From the NCBI GenBank assembly GCA_900550855.1, contig URTQ01000007.1, positions 1-24,396 of the forward strand: a stretch of DNA of 24,396 bases, written 5' to 3'. Of the stretch, positions 7,645 to 15,328 are shown one piece after another (position 1 is the stretch's first letter; each line of letters opens with the position of its first letter). This stretch comes from an uncultured Eubacteriales bacterium. Lineage in GTDB: Bacteria; Bacillota; Clostridia; Christensenellales; CAG-917. The notes below the pieces were generated by a model that was not told the origin of the DNA, ran no database searches, and worked only from the letters and a program-made list of their open reading frames with translations. The position numbers and the translations under genes are program-made.

Positions 7645-8240
7645 CTCAATTTTCCGTCAAGTCCTTTTATCAAGAAACATCTTCCCACGACGCAATCGAG
7701 CCTTATCTGTCCGAATTCTCGACAGTCGGTCGAGTGATTGCGATTGTCGCCCATACAAAAGATATAGCCGTCCTCGACGTATACGTCCAAGTCGTCGTAT
7801 TGCGCAAGTTCGTCTTTGTTGACGTAACTTTCGTCGAGCCGCTCGCCGTTGAGATACACGACGTTTTCGGATATAACGACGTGGTCGCCGCCAACAGCAA
7901 TGACTCTTTTCACAAGCGTTCTGCCCTTAAAAATACCGCTGTCGGGGGCAAAGACGATAATGTCGCCGCGATTTATCTTTGCAAGTTTGTTGAGATAGAG
8001 GGTTTCGCCGTTGTTACGGTCGGAATCGTTTTGCGCGCCGCCACCGCCGTCGAGAGTGGGGTACATCGATATTCCGTCAACAGTGAACGTCGCAATGACG
8101 TAGTATTTGACCAAAAGCGCGCTCGCAACCGCCAAAACCACCACCAAAAGCACGATTGCAACCGAAATCGCAACGCGCTTTGAACGGCGTTTGGGTTCTT
8201 CCTGTATCGGTTCTTGTTCAAAAAGCGGAATATCTTGCAT
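7635..8240 (-). CDS. lepB: Signal peptidase I
   Basis: A 201-residue type I signal peptidase. It has one N-terminal membrane anchor (about 22-45) after a charged cytoplasmic tail. The catalytic serine S58 lies in GISMYPTL and the general-base lysine K111 in LVKRVIAVGGD, followed by the conserved GDNRNHSTDCREFG box at 164-177. It would cut secretory signal peptides outside the membrane. Between the serine motif and the next strand is a flexible Gly/Asn/Asp-rich insert (about 64-78), unusual for the family. No clear ribosome binding site precedes the ATG. It lies 33 bases after the hydrolase-like gene on the same strand, so it is probably transcribed with it. The name lepB (sipS-type) is by family; a genome may carry several copies. 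Confidence 0.93.
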   Translation of the reverse strand: MQDIPLFEQEPIQEEPKRRSKRVAISVAIVLLVVVLAVASALLVKYYVIATFTVDGISMYPTLDGGGGAQNDSDRNNGETLYLNKLAKINRGDIIVFAPDSGIFKGRTLVKRVIAVGGDHVVISENVVYLNGERLDESYVNKDELAQYDDLDVYVEDGYIFCMGDNRNHSTDCREFGQIRLDCVVGRCFLIKGLDGKLRKA

Positions 8241-8273
8241 ACAAAAGTATATTGTTTGCGGCTCGGATTATTT

Positions 8274-9941
8274 TCAAATCCACAAAAAGTTGTTGAAAAC
8301 AATTCCGCCCGCGTTTTCCACCTCTATGGTTTTCACCACCGAGAACGAAGAAAGGGTGCGACCTTCCTCGCTCTTGAAGTCGGCGGATTCGAAGAGCAGT
8401 TTTTGCCAGAACTCGCCGCCTTTCAGTTTGGTGCGCGCGGTGTATTTTTTGAGGTCGGGGTAGGTGTATACGCATACGTTTAGACTGCCTGCCGTCTTTG
8501 CGTAAGCGTCGACGTGCAGTATTGCGGTGCGGCTTGTCGAGGTCATTTCCTGTATGCTTCTGCAAAGCGCGAGGCTGCCTTTTTTTGCGGATATGCCTTT
8601 AATTGCAAACGGTCCGTCTGCAACGAACAGCGTGTCGTCGTCAAGTAGCGCGTCGTCCGTTCTTGCCACAAATTCGCCGAGTCCCATACTTCCGTCGTAG
8701 AGGACTTTCGATATTCTCGGCGAGGTTTCAACCGCGCTCACGTCGTGTTTTGCGGGGATAATGCTCGTAACCTTCGTGGAAACCACGTTCGAGTCGGGGT
8801 ATACGAGCGTTGCGTACGCAACGATGAGTTCTTCGGTGTCGTAGACGGGAACGTCGCAGACGTATTCGTGTTCGCCGACCTTTTGGCGCACGTCGAAGGA
8901 CTGCCAGTATCTTTGTTGAGAGGACGGTTCGCCGTAACTGACGTACAGCGTGCGTTTGTCCGCTTTTTTGCCCGAATTGAGTTTGACGTACAACTTTCCG
9001 TCCGTCGTTTCGAAGCGCATCGTCGGCAAAAACGCGTCCGACGTGTTTGCAAGGTGCGAGCGAAGCCACAGCACGAGCGAGGAATATACGCTGTTCGTTA
9101 TCTGCATATCGCACGAATCCGAAATTATGAGTTGTTTCACTTCGGATTTTACGAGGTCGAGCATATCGCCGATTCTGTCGACGTCGCAGTACACCGAATC
9201 GCGCGTTGCGATTGCAAGGGTGGGGCAGGTGACGAACATTGCGTAAGTTTCCGCGCCTATACCCGTCGAATACGCCAGTTGCTCGTCGCCCGAGGGTATG
9301 TCGCTGCCCAAAAATCTTGCGTTGTGTTCCGCCCAGCGGTAGCCGCTGCCGTTGATTGCCGTCATAGAGCATACGCGCTTGTCCGTGCCTGCTACGAGCC
9401 AGCAAAGTTGCGCGCCTATGCCGAATCCCAAAATGCCTATGCGCTCGCTCGACACTATGCTTTGCTCTTGCAAAAGACTTATCGCGCGGCGCGCTATCTT
9501 CGCCCATACGAACCAAGGCGTATTGCGCGCGGTGGTTTCGATGCTGTCGAGATGATTTTGGCAGTCGGGGAAGCGAGCAAAACTCAAATCGGACGGATAA
9601 GCCGTTTTCGTATCTTCGAATATGCCGCAGTAGTCGAGCGTGCAAGCGACGAATCCTTCCTCAACCAGCATACGCATTGCGTCGGACGAGTGAGGATTCT
9701 TGAAAGACGGCAACACCAAAACGGCAGGACGTGCGTCTTGCCAGCGTGCGTCGTAATAGATATTGCAACATACGCGAACGCGACCCTCTTTCGAGGTTTC
9801 CGCCGTGAAAATCTGCTTCGAGCAGACGAAATTATCCGTTGTTTGACACGAGATTATTGAGGCTTCCAAAGGCGCAACGCGCGGATCGAACCCTTCCCAC
9901 ACCTCGGTCGGCGTCATAAATTTGAGTTCCATACCTTGCAT
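8274..9941 (-). CDS. Large alpha/beta-hydrolase-like protein lacking the catalytic Ser and His
   Basis: A 555-residue protein. Residues about 50-290 show an alpha/beta-hydrolase core: PAVLVLPSF, then FVACTLDYCGIF, the elbow strand IGILGFGIGAQLCW at 168-181, and PTLAIATRDSVYCD with an acid-position Asp. At the nucleophile elbow (G-x-S-x-G) the sequence is G172-F-G174-I-G176, with no serine. The region after the last core strand (SDSCDMQITN, 274-283) has no histidine. The fold therefore looks non-catalytic, or uses other residues. Residues about 300-555 are a beta-rich region of unknown type. No signal peptide is seen. The first ATG (9941) overlaps a TATAAT box, so translation may really begin at Met4 (9932) or Met9 (9917). 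It is followed by lepB. The nearest families are acetylxylan-esterase/dienelactone-hydrolase-like. Confidence 0.65.
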   Translation of the reverse strand: MQGMELKFMTPTEVWEGFDPRVAPLEASIISCQTTDNFVCSKQIFTAETSKEGRVRVCCNIYYDARWQDARPAVLVLPSFKNPHSSDAMRMLVEEGFVACTLDYCGIFEDTKTAYPSDLSFARFPDCQNHLDSIETTARNTPWFVWAKIARRAISLLQEQSIVSSERIGILGFGIGAQLCWLVAGTDKRVCSMTAINGSGYRWAEHNARFLGSDIPSGDEQLAYSTGIGAETYAMFVTCPTLAIATRDSVYCDVDRIGDMLDLVKSEVKQLIISDSCDMQITNSVYSSLVLWLRSHLANTSDAFLPTMRFETTDGKLYVKLNSGKKADKRTLYVSYGEPSSQQRYWQSFDVRQKVGEHEYVCDVPVYDTEELIVAYATLVYPDSNVVSTKVTSIIPAKHDVSAVETSPRISKVLYDGSMGLGEFVARTDDALLDDDTLFVADGPFAIKGISAKKGSLALCRSIQEMTSTSRTAILHVDAYAKTAGSLNVCVYTYPDLKKYTARTKLKGGEFWQKLLFESADFKSEEGRTLSSFSVVKTIEVENAGGIVFNNFLWI

Positions 9942-10263
9942 TATATCCCAAAAATAAAATAATGTAAAGGAATAAAACTTTTATATCGCAGGTATACGCG
10001 CATTGCGCGCGATTCGGGTTTTCCGCCTCGCCGATTTGCGAATCACGTTGCAAATTGCGTTGCGAATCGCCTTGCGCGCCGTCGTTCAAGTCGTCGCTAT
10101 GATTTTGAGATTCGTTTAAGCGATTGTTTGAACCGCCGCTTTGATTGTCGTTCGAGTTCAATTCGTTTATGTATCCGAGTGCGCCTGCCTTTTTGTTTAG
10201 ACGGCAAGCGTATTCGGCGCACATCTTTTTCACGGTTTCGTCGTCTGGCAAAAGATAATCCAT
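9832..10263 (-). CDS. Hypothetical small protein with low-complexity linker
   Basis: Not recognised. ATG 10263 follows an AGAGGTG ribosome binding site, so translation is credible. Residues 1-35 look like a short helical domain (DDETVKKMCAEYACRLNKK), residues about 36-90 are a Ser/Asn/Asp/Gln-rich linker with a DSQ repeat, and a hydrophobic stretch (VLFLYIILFLGY) follows near 95-106. The last 35 or so residues overlap the start of the hydrolase-like gene in another frame and contain its promoter, so they may not be functional; the real protein could be shorter through an undetected frameshift. It begins 54 bases after the gerAC-like stop and may be the last gene of the germination operon. Confidence 0.45.
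   Translation of the reverse strand: MDYLLPDDETVKKMCAEYACRLNKKAGALGYINELNSNDNQSGGSNNRLNESQNHSDDLNDGAQGDSQRNLQRDSQIGEAENPNRAQCAYTCDIKVLFLYIILFLGYNARYGTQIYDADRGVGRVRSARCAFGSLNNLVSNNG
9940..9968 (-). promoter_or_regulatory. Promoter of the hydrolase-like gene
   Basis: On the minus strand, TTTACA (9968-9963), a 17-base spacer and perfect TATAAT (9945-9940). The -10 box overlaps the first possible ATG, which favours a start at 9932 or 9917. It also lies inside the 3' part of the small upstream open frame. Confidence 0.6.
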
Positions 10264-10268
10264 AAAAA

Positions 10269-10309
10269 CACCTCTACGTCACTATATGCCGATTGCGAAA
10301 ATCGAGGTG
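10269..10309 (-). promoter_or_regulatory. Hairpin that could mask the ribosome binding site or end the ger operon
   Basis: On the minus strand, CACCTC (10309-10304) is complementary to GAGGTG (10274-10269), which is part of the ribosome binding site of the small open frame and is followed by five T residues. A small inner stem GATT/AATC lies in the loop. It could act as a weak terminator or as a translational switch. The long loop makes either role uncertain. Confidence 0.3.
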
Positions 10310-10317
10310 CAATGCGA

Positions 10318-11469
10318 TTATCCCGCCTCTTTCACGCTTATTGACACTTTCGGCTCGAAAGAGAGGGTGGCAAGGCAGTCTTCTTCGAGACTTCGTCCGA
10401 CCGATTGATACGCTTTTGCTTGCAACGACAAAAAGTCGATGTTTTTGCTTACGGACAATTCGTACAGTTCAAAAAGCCTTTTTTCTATGTCCTCTGCAAG
10501 GGCTGCGGCGTATCGCTTTACGATGGCGTTGTCGGTGTTGACAACTTCGTCCGTCGGGATTTTCTGTACGTCGGCAAGGTCTGCCGAAAGTTTGATTTCG
10601 GCAACCACTTTGCGCCCGTGCGCCTTGATTTTGACGGATTTTTTGAGGATTTTGAACTCTATCGTGCCGTCGTCGTTTGAGGCGAAGTTCAGCGTTCCCG
10701 TCACGTCGTGGCTGTGATATAGCGCAAGAATTTCGGCGTATTCGTTTTCGATTATGCAATAGTTTTCGTTGTCAAACGCCATTGCTCGCGATATGTCGAG
10801 TTCGTACACGTCGTCCTCGCTTCCCGCTTCGGTAAGGGGCGGCGTAGCCTTTTGGGCGATTATATAGGGTATGACGTTTGCCTTGCTTCTCGACAGCGAA
10901 TGCGCCAAAAAGTCCTTTGCGGTCGTGCGAATCATACCGTCCGAGCCTTCCTCGTTGACGAGAGCCTGTTGCAAAAAGAAGGGCGAACTTATGGTTGTTC
11001 CGATCCTCAGCGACAGCATTTCGGACGGCGATTTATCCCCCGTCACGATAATGGTTTGCTCGGGCAGAGCGTACATTCCCGTCAACGGATATATGAGTTG
11101 CATATGGTCGAGTTTGAACGCCGATGTTGACAAAAACACCACGTTACAGTGCGAAAGCGATATGATTAACCCCGTTTTGCGCGCAATAACGTCCATTGCG
11201 CCCGCAATTGTGTTCCCCTTTGCGGACGTGCAGACGTAACTCGTTTCCGTCGTATCGCCGCTCGATGAGCCGGCAAGCACCGCTTGCGTGCTGACCTCGA
11301 AAAGGGTAGTGGATTCGTCGTAGTCTATGCCGAGTCCGAGCACCACCGCCGATTTTGACAGCGACGGCGTTTCCACCATTCTGCCGAATATAATCAAAAA
11401 TACGGCGATGAGGAAAAACACAAACCATTTCGTTCGCAGAAGATATGATGGTACGTTTAGTTTTTTCAT
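10318..11469 (-). CDS. gerAC: Ger(x)C-family germinant receptor subunit (GerAC-like)
   Basis: A 383-residue protein of the Ger(x)C family, the C subunit of spore germinant receptors at the inner spore membrane. Family features are the SAVVLGLGIDYDES start of the first domain, the NVVFLSTSAF and PLTGMYALPEQTIIVTGDKSP middle part, and a C-terminal domain with IEFKILKKSVKIKAHGRK and a late helix rich in SVSKNIDFLSLQAKAY. Typical GerAC proteins are lipoproteins with a cysteine after the leader. Here the hydrophobic segment (about 15-30, FVFFLIAVFLIIFGRM) has no cysteine and no lipobox, so it would be anchored by an uncleaved helix. The start overlaps the GerAB stop by four bases (ATGA), showing translational coupling. 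Confidence 0.85.
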   Translation of the reverse strand: MKKLNVPSYLLRTKWFVFFLIAVFLIIFGRMVETPSLSKSAVVLGLGIDYDESTTLFEVSTQAVLAGSSSGDTTETSYVCTSAKGNTIAGAMDVIARKTGLIISLSHCNVVFLSTSAFKLDHMQLIYPLTGMYALPEQTIIVTGDKSPSEMLSLRIGTTISSPFFLQQALVNEEGSDGMIRTTAKDFLAHSLSRSKANVIPYIIAQKATPPLTEAGSEDDVYELDISRAMAFDNENYCIIENEYAEILALYHSHDVTGTLNFASNDDGTIEFKILKKSVKIKAHGRKVVAEIKLSADLADVQKIPTDEVVNTDNAIVKRYAAALAEDIEKRLFELYELSVSKNIDFLSLQAKAYQSVGRSLEEDCLATLSFEPKVSISVKEAG

Positions 11470-12677
11470 TGCGCTTCCCCCTCGGGCGAGTTTTGCTTGA
11501 ACGAATAAAGCACGCCGTCGTTCTCGCTGTCGGGTGCGTTGTTTTGTTTGCCTATCGTCGCGTACTCTGCGTCAAGGCAAGCGTACAAGCCCGAATTTTT
11601 TTTCTTTTCGATTTTCGCTGCCGCGAAAAGCAAAATCGGCAAAGCGAACGCAATCGCCGTCAGAACGTAGCCCGTTACGCCGAGCGCGAAGTCGGTCACT
11701 TGTTGCAAGGACGACGAGAACAGCGCAGAGCAGATAACCGCCGACGGACACAGTATCTTTGACGGCAAAGCCGTGCCGAGCGCGCGCTCGCACGCCTGAT
11801 TCGCGCCGTCGTAGAGGAAAGAGAGAGAGTAAAGCGACATCATAATGATTCCGAAAAGGTTTGTCCATTCCATTCTTCCTATTTCCAGAGAAAGTTGGTT
11901 GAAACTTGCAATGTGTATAAAGAGGTCTGACACCGTTTTCAGCGCGTTGCCGTAGAGTGCGACGCCTATAAGCACGATTAGATTCGCAATCGTCCAAGAG
12001 GAAGCGATACCGAGAGTGAGATAGGGTGCTTTTTTGTTGCGAATCCTCACGAATATAAAAGGAAACACGTCGCCGAGCCACAGACCGTAGCGCGGCATAG
12101 TCGCAAACAGCACGGACGGCTCTGTCGTAAATACGGGTAGATTGCGCCCGAAGTCCATATCCGAATCCAAAAACGCGAGATTGAGTATGACCACGGCAAG
12201 AAACAGCGGCACAAACAATTCGCAACTTCTCGCAATCGAGCGAGTGCCTTTCAAGCCGAGATACACTATGGGGAAAAGGAACAATACGTATATGAGAAAA
12301 GGTTGCGTCCCCGTGAAAAGTTCGTGGGTGAGATATGACGTGCAGTAACAGAAATAAAACACCGTCTTTGCCGAAAGCCAAACGCAAGCGACAAGACACG
12401 CCGCTTTATAGAATATGCAGTTAGTCGCTCGCAAAAGCGCGTCGCCGCCCATTCTCGCAAAAACGAAAATAAAGATTACGCATATGCCCTCGATTGCGGT
12501 GAATCCCATAAAAACCCAAAACGCCGCCGAGCCGAACGCTTCTGAAAAAATCCCCGGGGCAGACGAGAGTTTGAACGCAAAACCGAGCGCGACTATAATG
12601 GCTGCCGCTTGTGAATTGTAGATAGTGCCGATTGGTAGATTTTTACGCAATCCGTGTTTTATTGTGCTGTTTGCCAT
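11466..12677 (-). CDS. gerAB: Spore germination permease-like subunit (GerAB-like)
   Basis: A 403-residue protein with about ten membrane helices, of the GerAB/amino acid permease-like family, which is thought to recognise the germinant in the spore inner membrane. It starts with a short hydrophilic segment and IGTIYNSQAAAIIVAL, has TRSIARSCELFVPLFL in the middle, as usual for the family, and continues with DVFPFIFV and GRMEWTNLFGIIMM. The hydrophilic tail after about residue 355 (about 48 residues) is longer than usual. The start follows AGG about seven bases upstream, 30 bases after the GerAA stop. Position and order (A, then B, then C) match known gerA operons. Confidence 0.85.
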   Translation of the reverse strand: MANSTIKHGLRKNLPIGTIYNSQAAAIIVALGFAFKLSSAPGIFSEAFGSAAFWVFMGFTAIEGICVIFIFVFARMGGDALLRATNCIFYKAACLVACVWLSAKTVFYFCYCTSYLTHELFTGTQPFLIYVLFLFPIVYLGLKGTRSIARSCELFVPLFLAVVILNLAFLDSDMDFGRNLPVFTTEPSVLFATMPRYGLWLGDVFPFIFVRIRNKKAPYLTLGIASSWTIANLIVLIGVALYGNALKTVSDLFIHIASFNQLSLEIGRMEWTNLFGIIMMSLYSLSFLYDGANQACERALGTALPSKILCPSAVICSALFSSSLQQVTDFALGVTGYVLTAIAFALPILLFAAAKIEKKKNSGLYACLDAEYATIGKQNNAPDSENDGVLYSFKQNSPEGEAQ

Positions 12678-12707
12678 ATATAAACCTATTATTTGTCAAA
12701 TTATCCG

Positions 12708-14147
12708 TCAACCTTTGCGTATGCGTCGACGATTTTGCGTGGGTATGGAATAGGGGCGCAATTCCATTGTCGCCGAGTCCGCTTTCAACACGCCGTCCTG
12801 AAGGTCGGGCGAGATTCTCGGCGCGTACGGCGCAAGGTAGGGAGTGCCGAAATTTTCGAGGGAAGCGAGATATGCGACGATAACTATCGTGAGAATTATC
12901 ATTCCCACGAACCCGAGAACCGCGCTTATGCACAGATACAAAAAGCGAAGTACGGACATCGTTCCCACTTGGTCGGGAACGCAGAATATGCCTATTGCCG
13001 ACAGCGCGACTACAAGCACGGACGGCGATGAGATAAGACCCGATTTCACCGCCGTATCGCCCAGCACGATTGCGCCGACGACGGACAAGGATATGCCGAA
13101 GTAGCGCGGCATTCGTATGGAAGCCTGATTAAGCACCTCGAAAAGCGTCATAACCAAAAGCATTTCTATCGCCGGCGGAAAGGGTAGGTTGGTCGTTGCC
13201 GACATAAGCGTCATCAAAAACTTTATGGGCAACAACTGAAAATGATAGGTTTGAAGCGCGATGTACGCCCCCGGCAAAAGCACGGTCAGCATTGCGCCGA
13301 AAAGTCGGAACATTCGTATCATCGAAGCGCGCCAGTCGCCCGAATAGTAGTCGTAGCCGTCCTGCACGTCTTCGAAGACGAGATAGGGCAGAGTTATGGC
13401 GATAGGCGAACCGTCCACGATGATTACGATTCGCCCTTCGAGCATTTTCGCCGTCGCCACGTCGGGTTTTTCCGTCGTGCCTGCCTGAATGAAAAACGAG
13501 TTCTTTTTGGTTTGAATAAACGACAGCACGTACGCGCTGTCCACGACGCCGTCCACGTCGATTTGCTCTATTTTGCGGGTTAGTCTTTCGACGATTTTGT
13601 CGTCGGCAACGCCTCTTATATACGCCAAAGCGACCGTCGTTGCCGAGTATCTGCCCACTTGAAAGGTTTTCATAACGAGGTCGGGTGATTTTATGCGCTT
13701 TCTCACCAGCGACATATTCGTTTTGATTTCCTCGATAAATCCCTCGCGCGGACCTTTCATAACCGACGAAGTGGGCGGCTCGCTTATCGCTCTCGAAGCG
13801 GGCTTGCGAAGGGAAAAGATATACGCTTCTTCCTCGTCCTCGATATAGAACGCAATGTCGCAAGCGGCAATGTTGCTCGGCGAGTCCTTTACAGCCGCAA
13901 CCTCGATTTCGTCGGCGTAAGCGACGGTGTTTTGCAAAGATTTCAAATAGGGCTTTTCGAGCTTATCGCAGTTTTTCAGAGGGCGCACGACGTCTTGTTC
14001 GAACAAAATTTTGTCGATATTGCCGTCGATATATGCAAAAAGGCAACGCTTGTCGCCTATATCGAGGCGGCGACACTTGAAGTCGTCGCTGTTTGAAAAC
14101 GTCTTTTTCAAATCTTGTTGAAGTCTGTCTATATCCACGTCGCACAT
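12708..14147 (-). CDS. gerAA: Spore germination protein, GerAA-like subunit
   Basis: A 479-residue GerAA-family subunit. The first 230 or so residues form the soluble N-terminal domain, with SSVMKGPREGFIEEIKTNMSLVRKRI-type motifs of the family (seen in shorter pieces: GPREGFIEEI, NMSLVRKRIKSPDL). It continues with RIVIIVDGSPIAITLPYLVFE. About five membrane helices follow (about 275-420), including LPFPPAIEMLLVMTLFEVL, and the end has FGTPYLAPYAPR, a strong signature. The frame is open upstream to 14201, but that start would lie against the terminator of the preceding gene; ATG 14147 (MCDVDIDRL) fits better, although no clear ribosome binding site is visible. First gene of the gerA-type operon, probably forespore-expressed; I could not identify a sigma-G promoter with confidence. 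Confidence 0.85.
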   Translation of the reverse strand: MCDVDIDRLQQDLKKTFSNSDDFKCRRLDIGDKRCLFAYIDGNIDKILFEQDVVRPLKNCDKLEKPYLKSLQNTVAYADEIEVAAVKDSPSNIAACDIAFYIEDEEEAYIFSLRKPASRAISEPPTSSVMKGPREGFIEEIKTNMSLVRKRIKSPDLVMKTFQVGRYSATTVALAYIRGVADDKIVERLTRKIEQIDVDGVVDSAYVLSFIQTKKNSFFIQAGTTEKPDVATAKMLEGRIVIIVDGSPIAITLPYLVFEDVQDGYDYYSGDWRASMIRMFRLFGAMLTVLLPGAYIALQTYHFQLLPIKFLMTLMSATTNLPFPPAIEMLLVMTLFEVLNQASIRMPRYFGISLSVVGAIVLGDTAVKSGLISSPSVLVVALSAIGIFCVPDQVGTMSVLRFLYLCISAVLGFVGMIILTIVIVAYLASLENFGTPYLAPYAPRISPDLQDGVLKADSATMELRPYSIPTQNRRRIRKG

Positions 14148-14188
14148 TATTGTCAAAACGACGAGTTTATAAACGGCTAACGAACAAT

Positions 14189-14218
14189 AAAAAAAAACCA
14201 CCCTCTAAAAGAGAGCGG
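14189..14218 (-). terminator. Terminator of the gtrA-family gene
   Basis: On the minus strand, a nine-pair stem (two G-U pairs) between 14218-14210 and 14206-14198 is followed by a nine-base T run. It separates gtrA from the germination operon and argues against a GerAA start upstream of 14147. Confidence 0.85.
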
Positions 14219-14242
14219 CAAGTATGCGATTAAATTTTGCGT

Positions 14243-14917
14243 TTATTCTGCGGTGTTTTCGGAATTTTCGGCGTTGTTTGTATTATCCGCATCTTCCGTC
14301 TTTTCGGTTTCTTCGGTTTTGTTTTCCTTTTTGTCTTTGGGCTTGCGGAAAACCACGAATTTTTGCCACATAAATTCAAGCGCGAAGTTGATAATCATAA
14401 CCGTGCCTTCCGCGATTATGCCTGCGCCGTCCGTGCCGATTGCTTCCACGAGCAAGGATTTAATCGTGTGGACGTACCAAGTTTGGAAGGGATAGAAGGG
14501 GACGTAGAACAAGAATGCCAAAATCATTGCTTTGGGCACGTTGCCTGCGTCTTTGAATGTAAACTTACGGTTGAAAGTGAAGTTCCAAAGGATAGAAGCG
14601 CAAAGCGCGACGGTCGTTGCGATAAACGTGACCAAATCCATATCTTCGACGATGAAGTGAATGGTTTTGCCGTTCGAAGGTATGATCGCTTGCAAAATCG
14701 AGAACAGCACAATCTGAATTATGCCTGCGCTCGCCGCGCAAAGCGCGTATTTTATGAACTGCATCACGCCTTTTCTCTTTTCTTTTTTGGCGTTTTTCTC
14801 GGCTTGTTTGAGGCTGGTTTCGTACAGTATGCCTTTTGGGTTTTCCGCCGAAGTTTCTTCCGTTTGGGGAATGGATTTCGGTTCGGCGATTTCGGTTACG
14901 TTTTTATCTTGTTCCAT
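14243..14917 (-). CDS. GtrA-family membrane protein
   Basis: A 224-residue protein with four membrane helices (about 52-195) of the GtrA family. The motif VTFIATTVALCASILWNF followed by NRKFTFK near residues 112-121 is diagnostic. GtrA proteins are proposed to move or help flip lipid-linked sugars for cell-surface glycosylation, although the substrate is known in only a few cases. Both ends are highly charged and flank the membrane core: residues 1-50 are rich in Glu/Lys, and the last 35 or so residues are Glu/Thr/Asn-rich. The ribosome binding site is AAGAGGAAAATATT and a strong promoter lies just upstream. No glycosyltransferase partner lies next to it. Confidence 0.85.
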   Translation of the reverse strand: MEQDKNVTEIAEPKSIPQTEETSAENPKGILYETSLKQAEKNAKKEKRKGVMQFIKYALCAASAGIIQIVLFSILQAIIPSNGKTIHFIVEDMDLVTFIATTVALCASILWNFTFNRKFTFKDAGNVPKAMILAFLFYVPFYPFQTWYVHTIKSLLVEAIGTDGAGIIAEGTVMIINFALEFMWQKFVVFRKPKDKKENKTEETEKTEDADNTNNAENSENTAE

Positions 14918-14936
14918 AATATTTTCCTCTTAAAAC

Positions 14937-14964
14937 AGTTTAACATAACGACAAGAAATGTCAA
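14937..14964 (-). promoter_or_regulatory. Promoter of the gtrA-family gene
   Basis: On the minus strand, TTGACA (14964-14959), a 16-base spacer and TAAACT (14942-14937), 20 bases ahead of the start codon. It makes the gene independent of gdhA. Confidence 0.7.
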
Positions 14965-15283
14965 TACCGCTTAAAGAATCTTTGCGCTTAAACGTCGTTT
15001 CGGTGATAGAAACAGGCTTGACGATAAAGAAAGATTGAAAAAATTAATTTTTTTATAAAAATATGCGTTTAGATGTGTGAAAAAATAAAGAAATAAGAAA
15101 AATGGAAAGTAGGAATCAACTAAAAACGCGCCAAACGGATGTTGTGTGTTCGCAGAAAAAACGAGCCGCAGGCTCGCACCAAGCAAGCACTCGTGCGGAA
15201 CTGCGGTTTGAGTTTTTGCCCGTCTTATTTTGAGAGCAAAGAGGGGTTGCGCGGTTAGAAAACTGAAAATCAAGCGAATAAAA
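14965..15283 (-). other. Gene-free region with possible structured RNA
   Basis: No credible protein gene is visible. The part at 14990-15110 is AT-rich. On the minus strand, between the gdhA terminator and the second terminator, nested arms CCGCAG/CTGCGG and CGCAC/GTGCG can form a larger fold. Its last arm overlaps the terminator stem, so the two folds exclude each other. I could not identify a promoter for a separate RNA. Confidence 0.35.
15156..15176 (-). terminator. Second intrinsic terminator downstream of gdhA
   Basis: On the minus strand, CGAGCC and GGCTCG flank a three-base loop, followed by six T residues (15161-15156). It lies about 110 bases beyond the gdhA terminator, so it either backs up that terminator or ends a separate short RNA. 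Confidence 0.75.
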
Positions 15284-15310
15284 GAAAGGCACTCGAAGTG
15301 AGTGCCTTTC
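15277..15310 (-). terminator. Terminator of gdhA
   Basis: On the minus strand, GAAAGGCACTC pairs with GAGTGCCTTTC around ACTTC and is followed by TTTTATT. It starts 18 bases after the gdhA stop codon. Confidence 0.9.
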
Positions 15311-15328
15311 GTAAAATCGCGACGATTT

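Noticed and set aside
10000..10120. TTGC/GAATC-like repeats as a CRISPR or other array
   Set aside because: The units are short, irregular and in frame, and are explained by the low-complexity Gln/Ser/Asp linker of the small protein; no spacers are seen.
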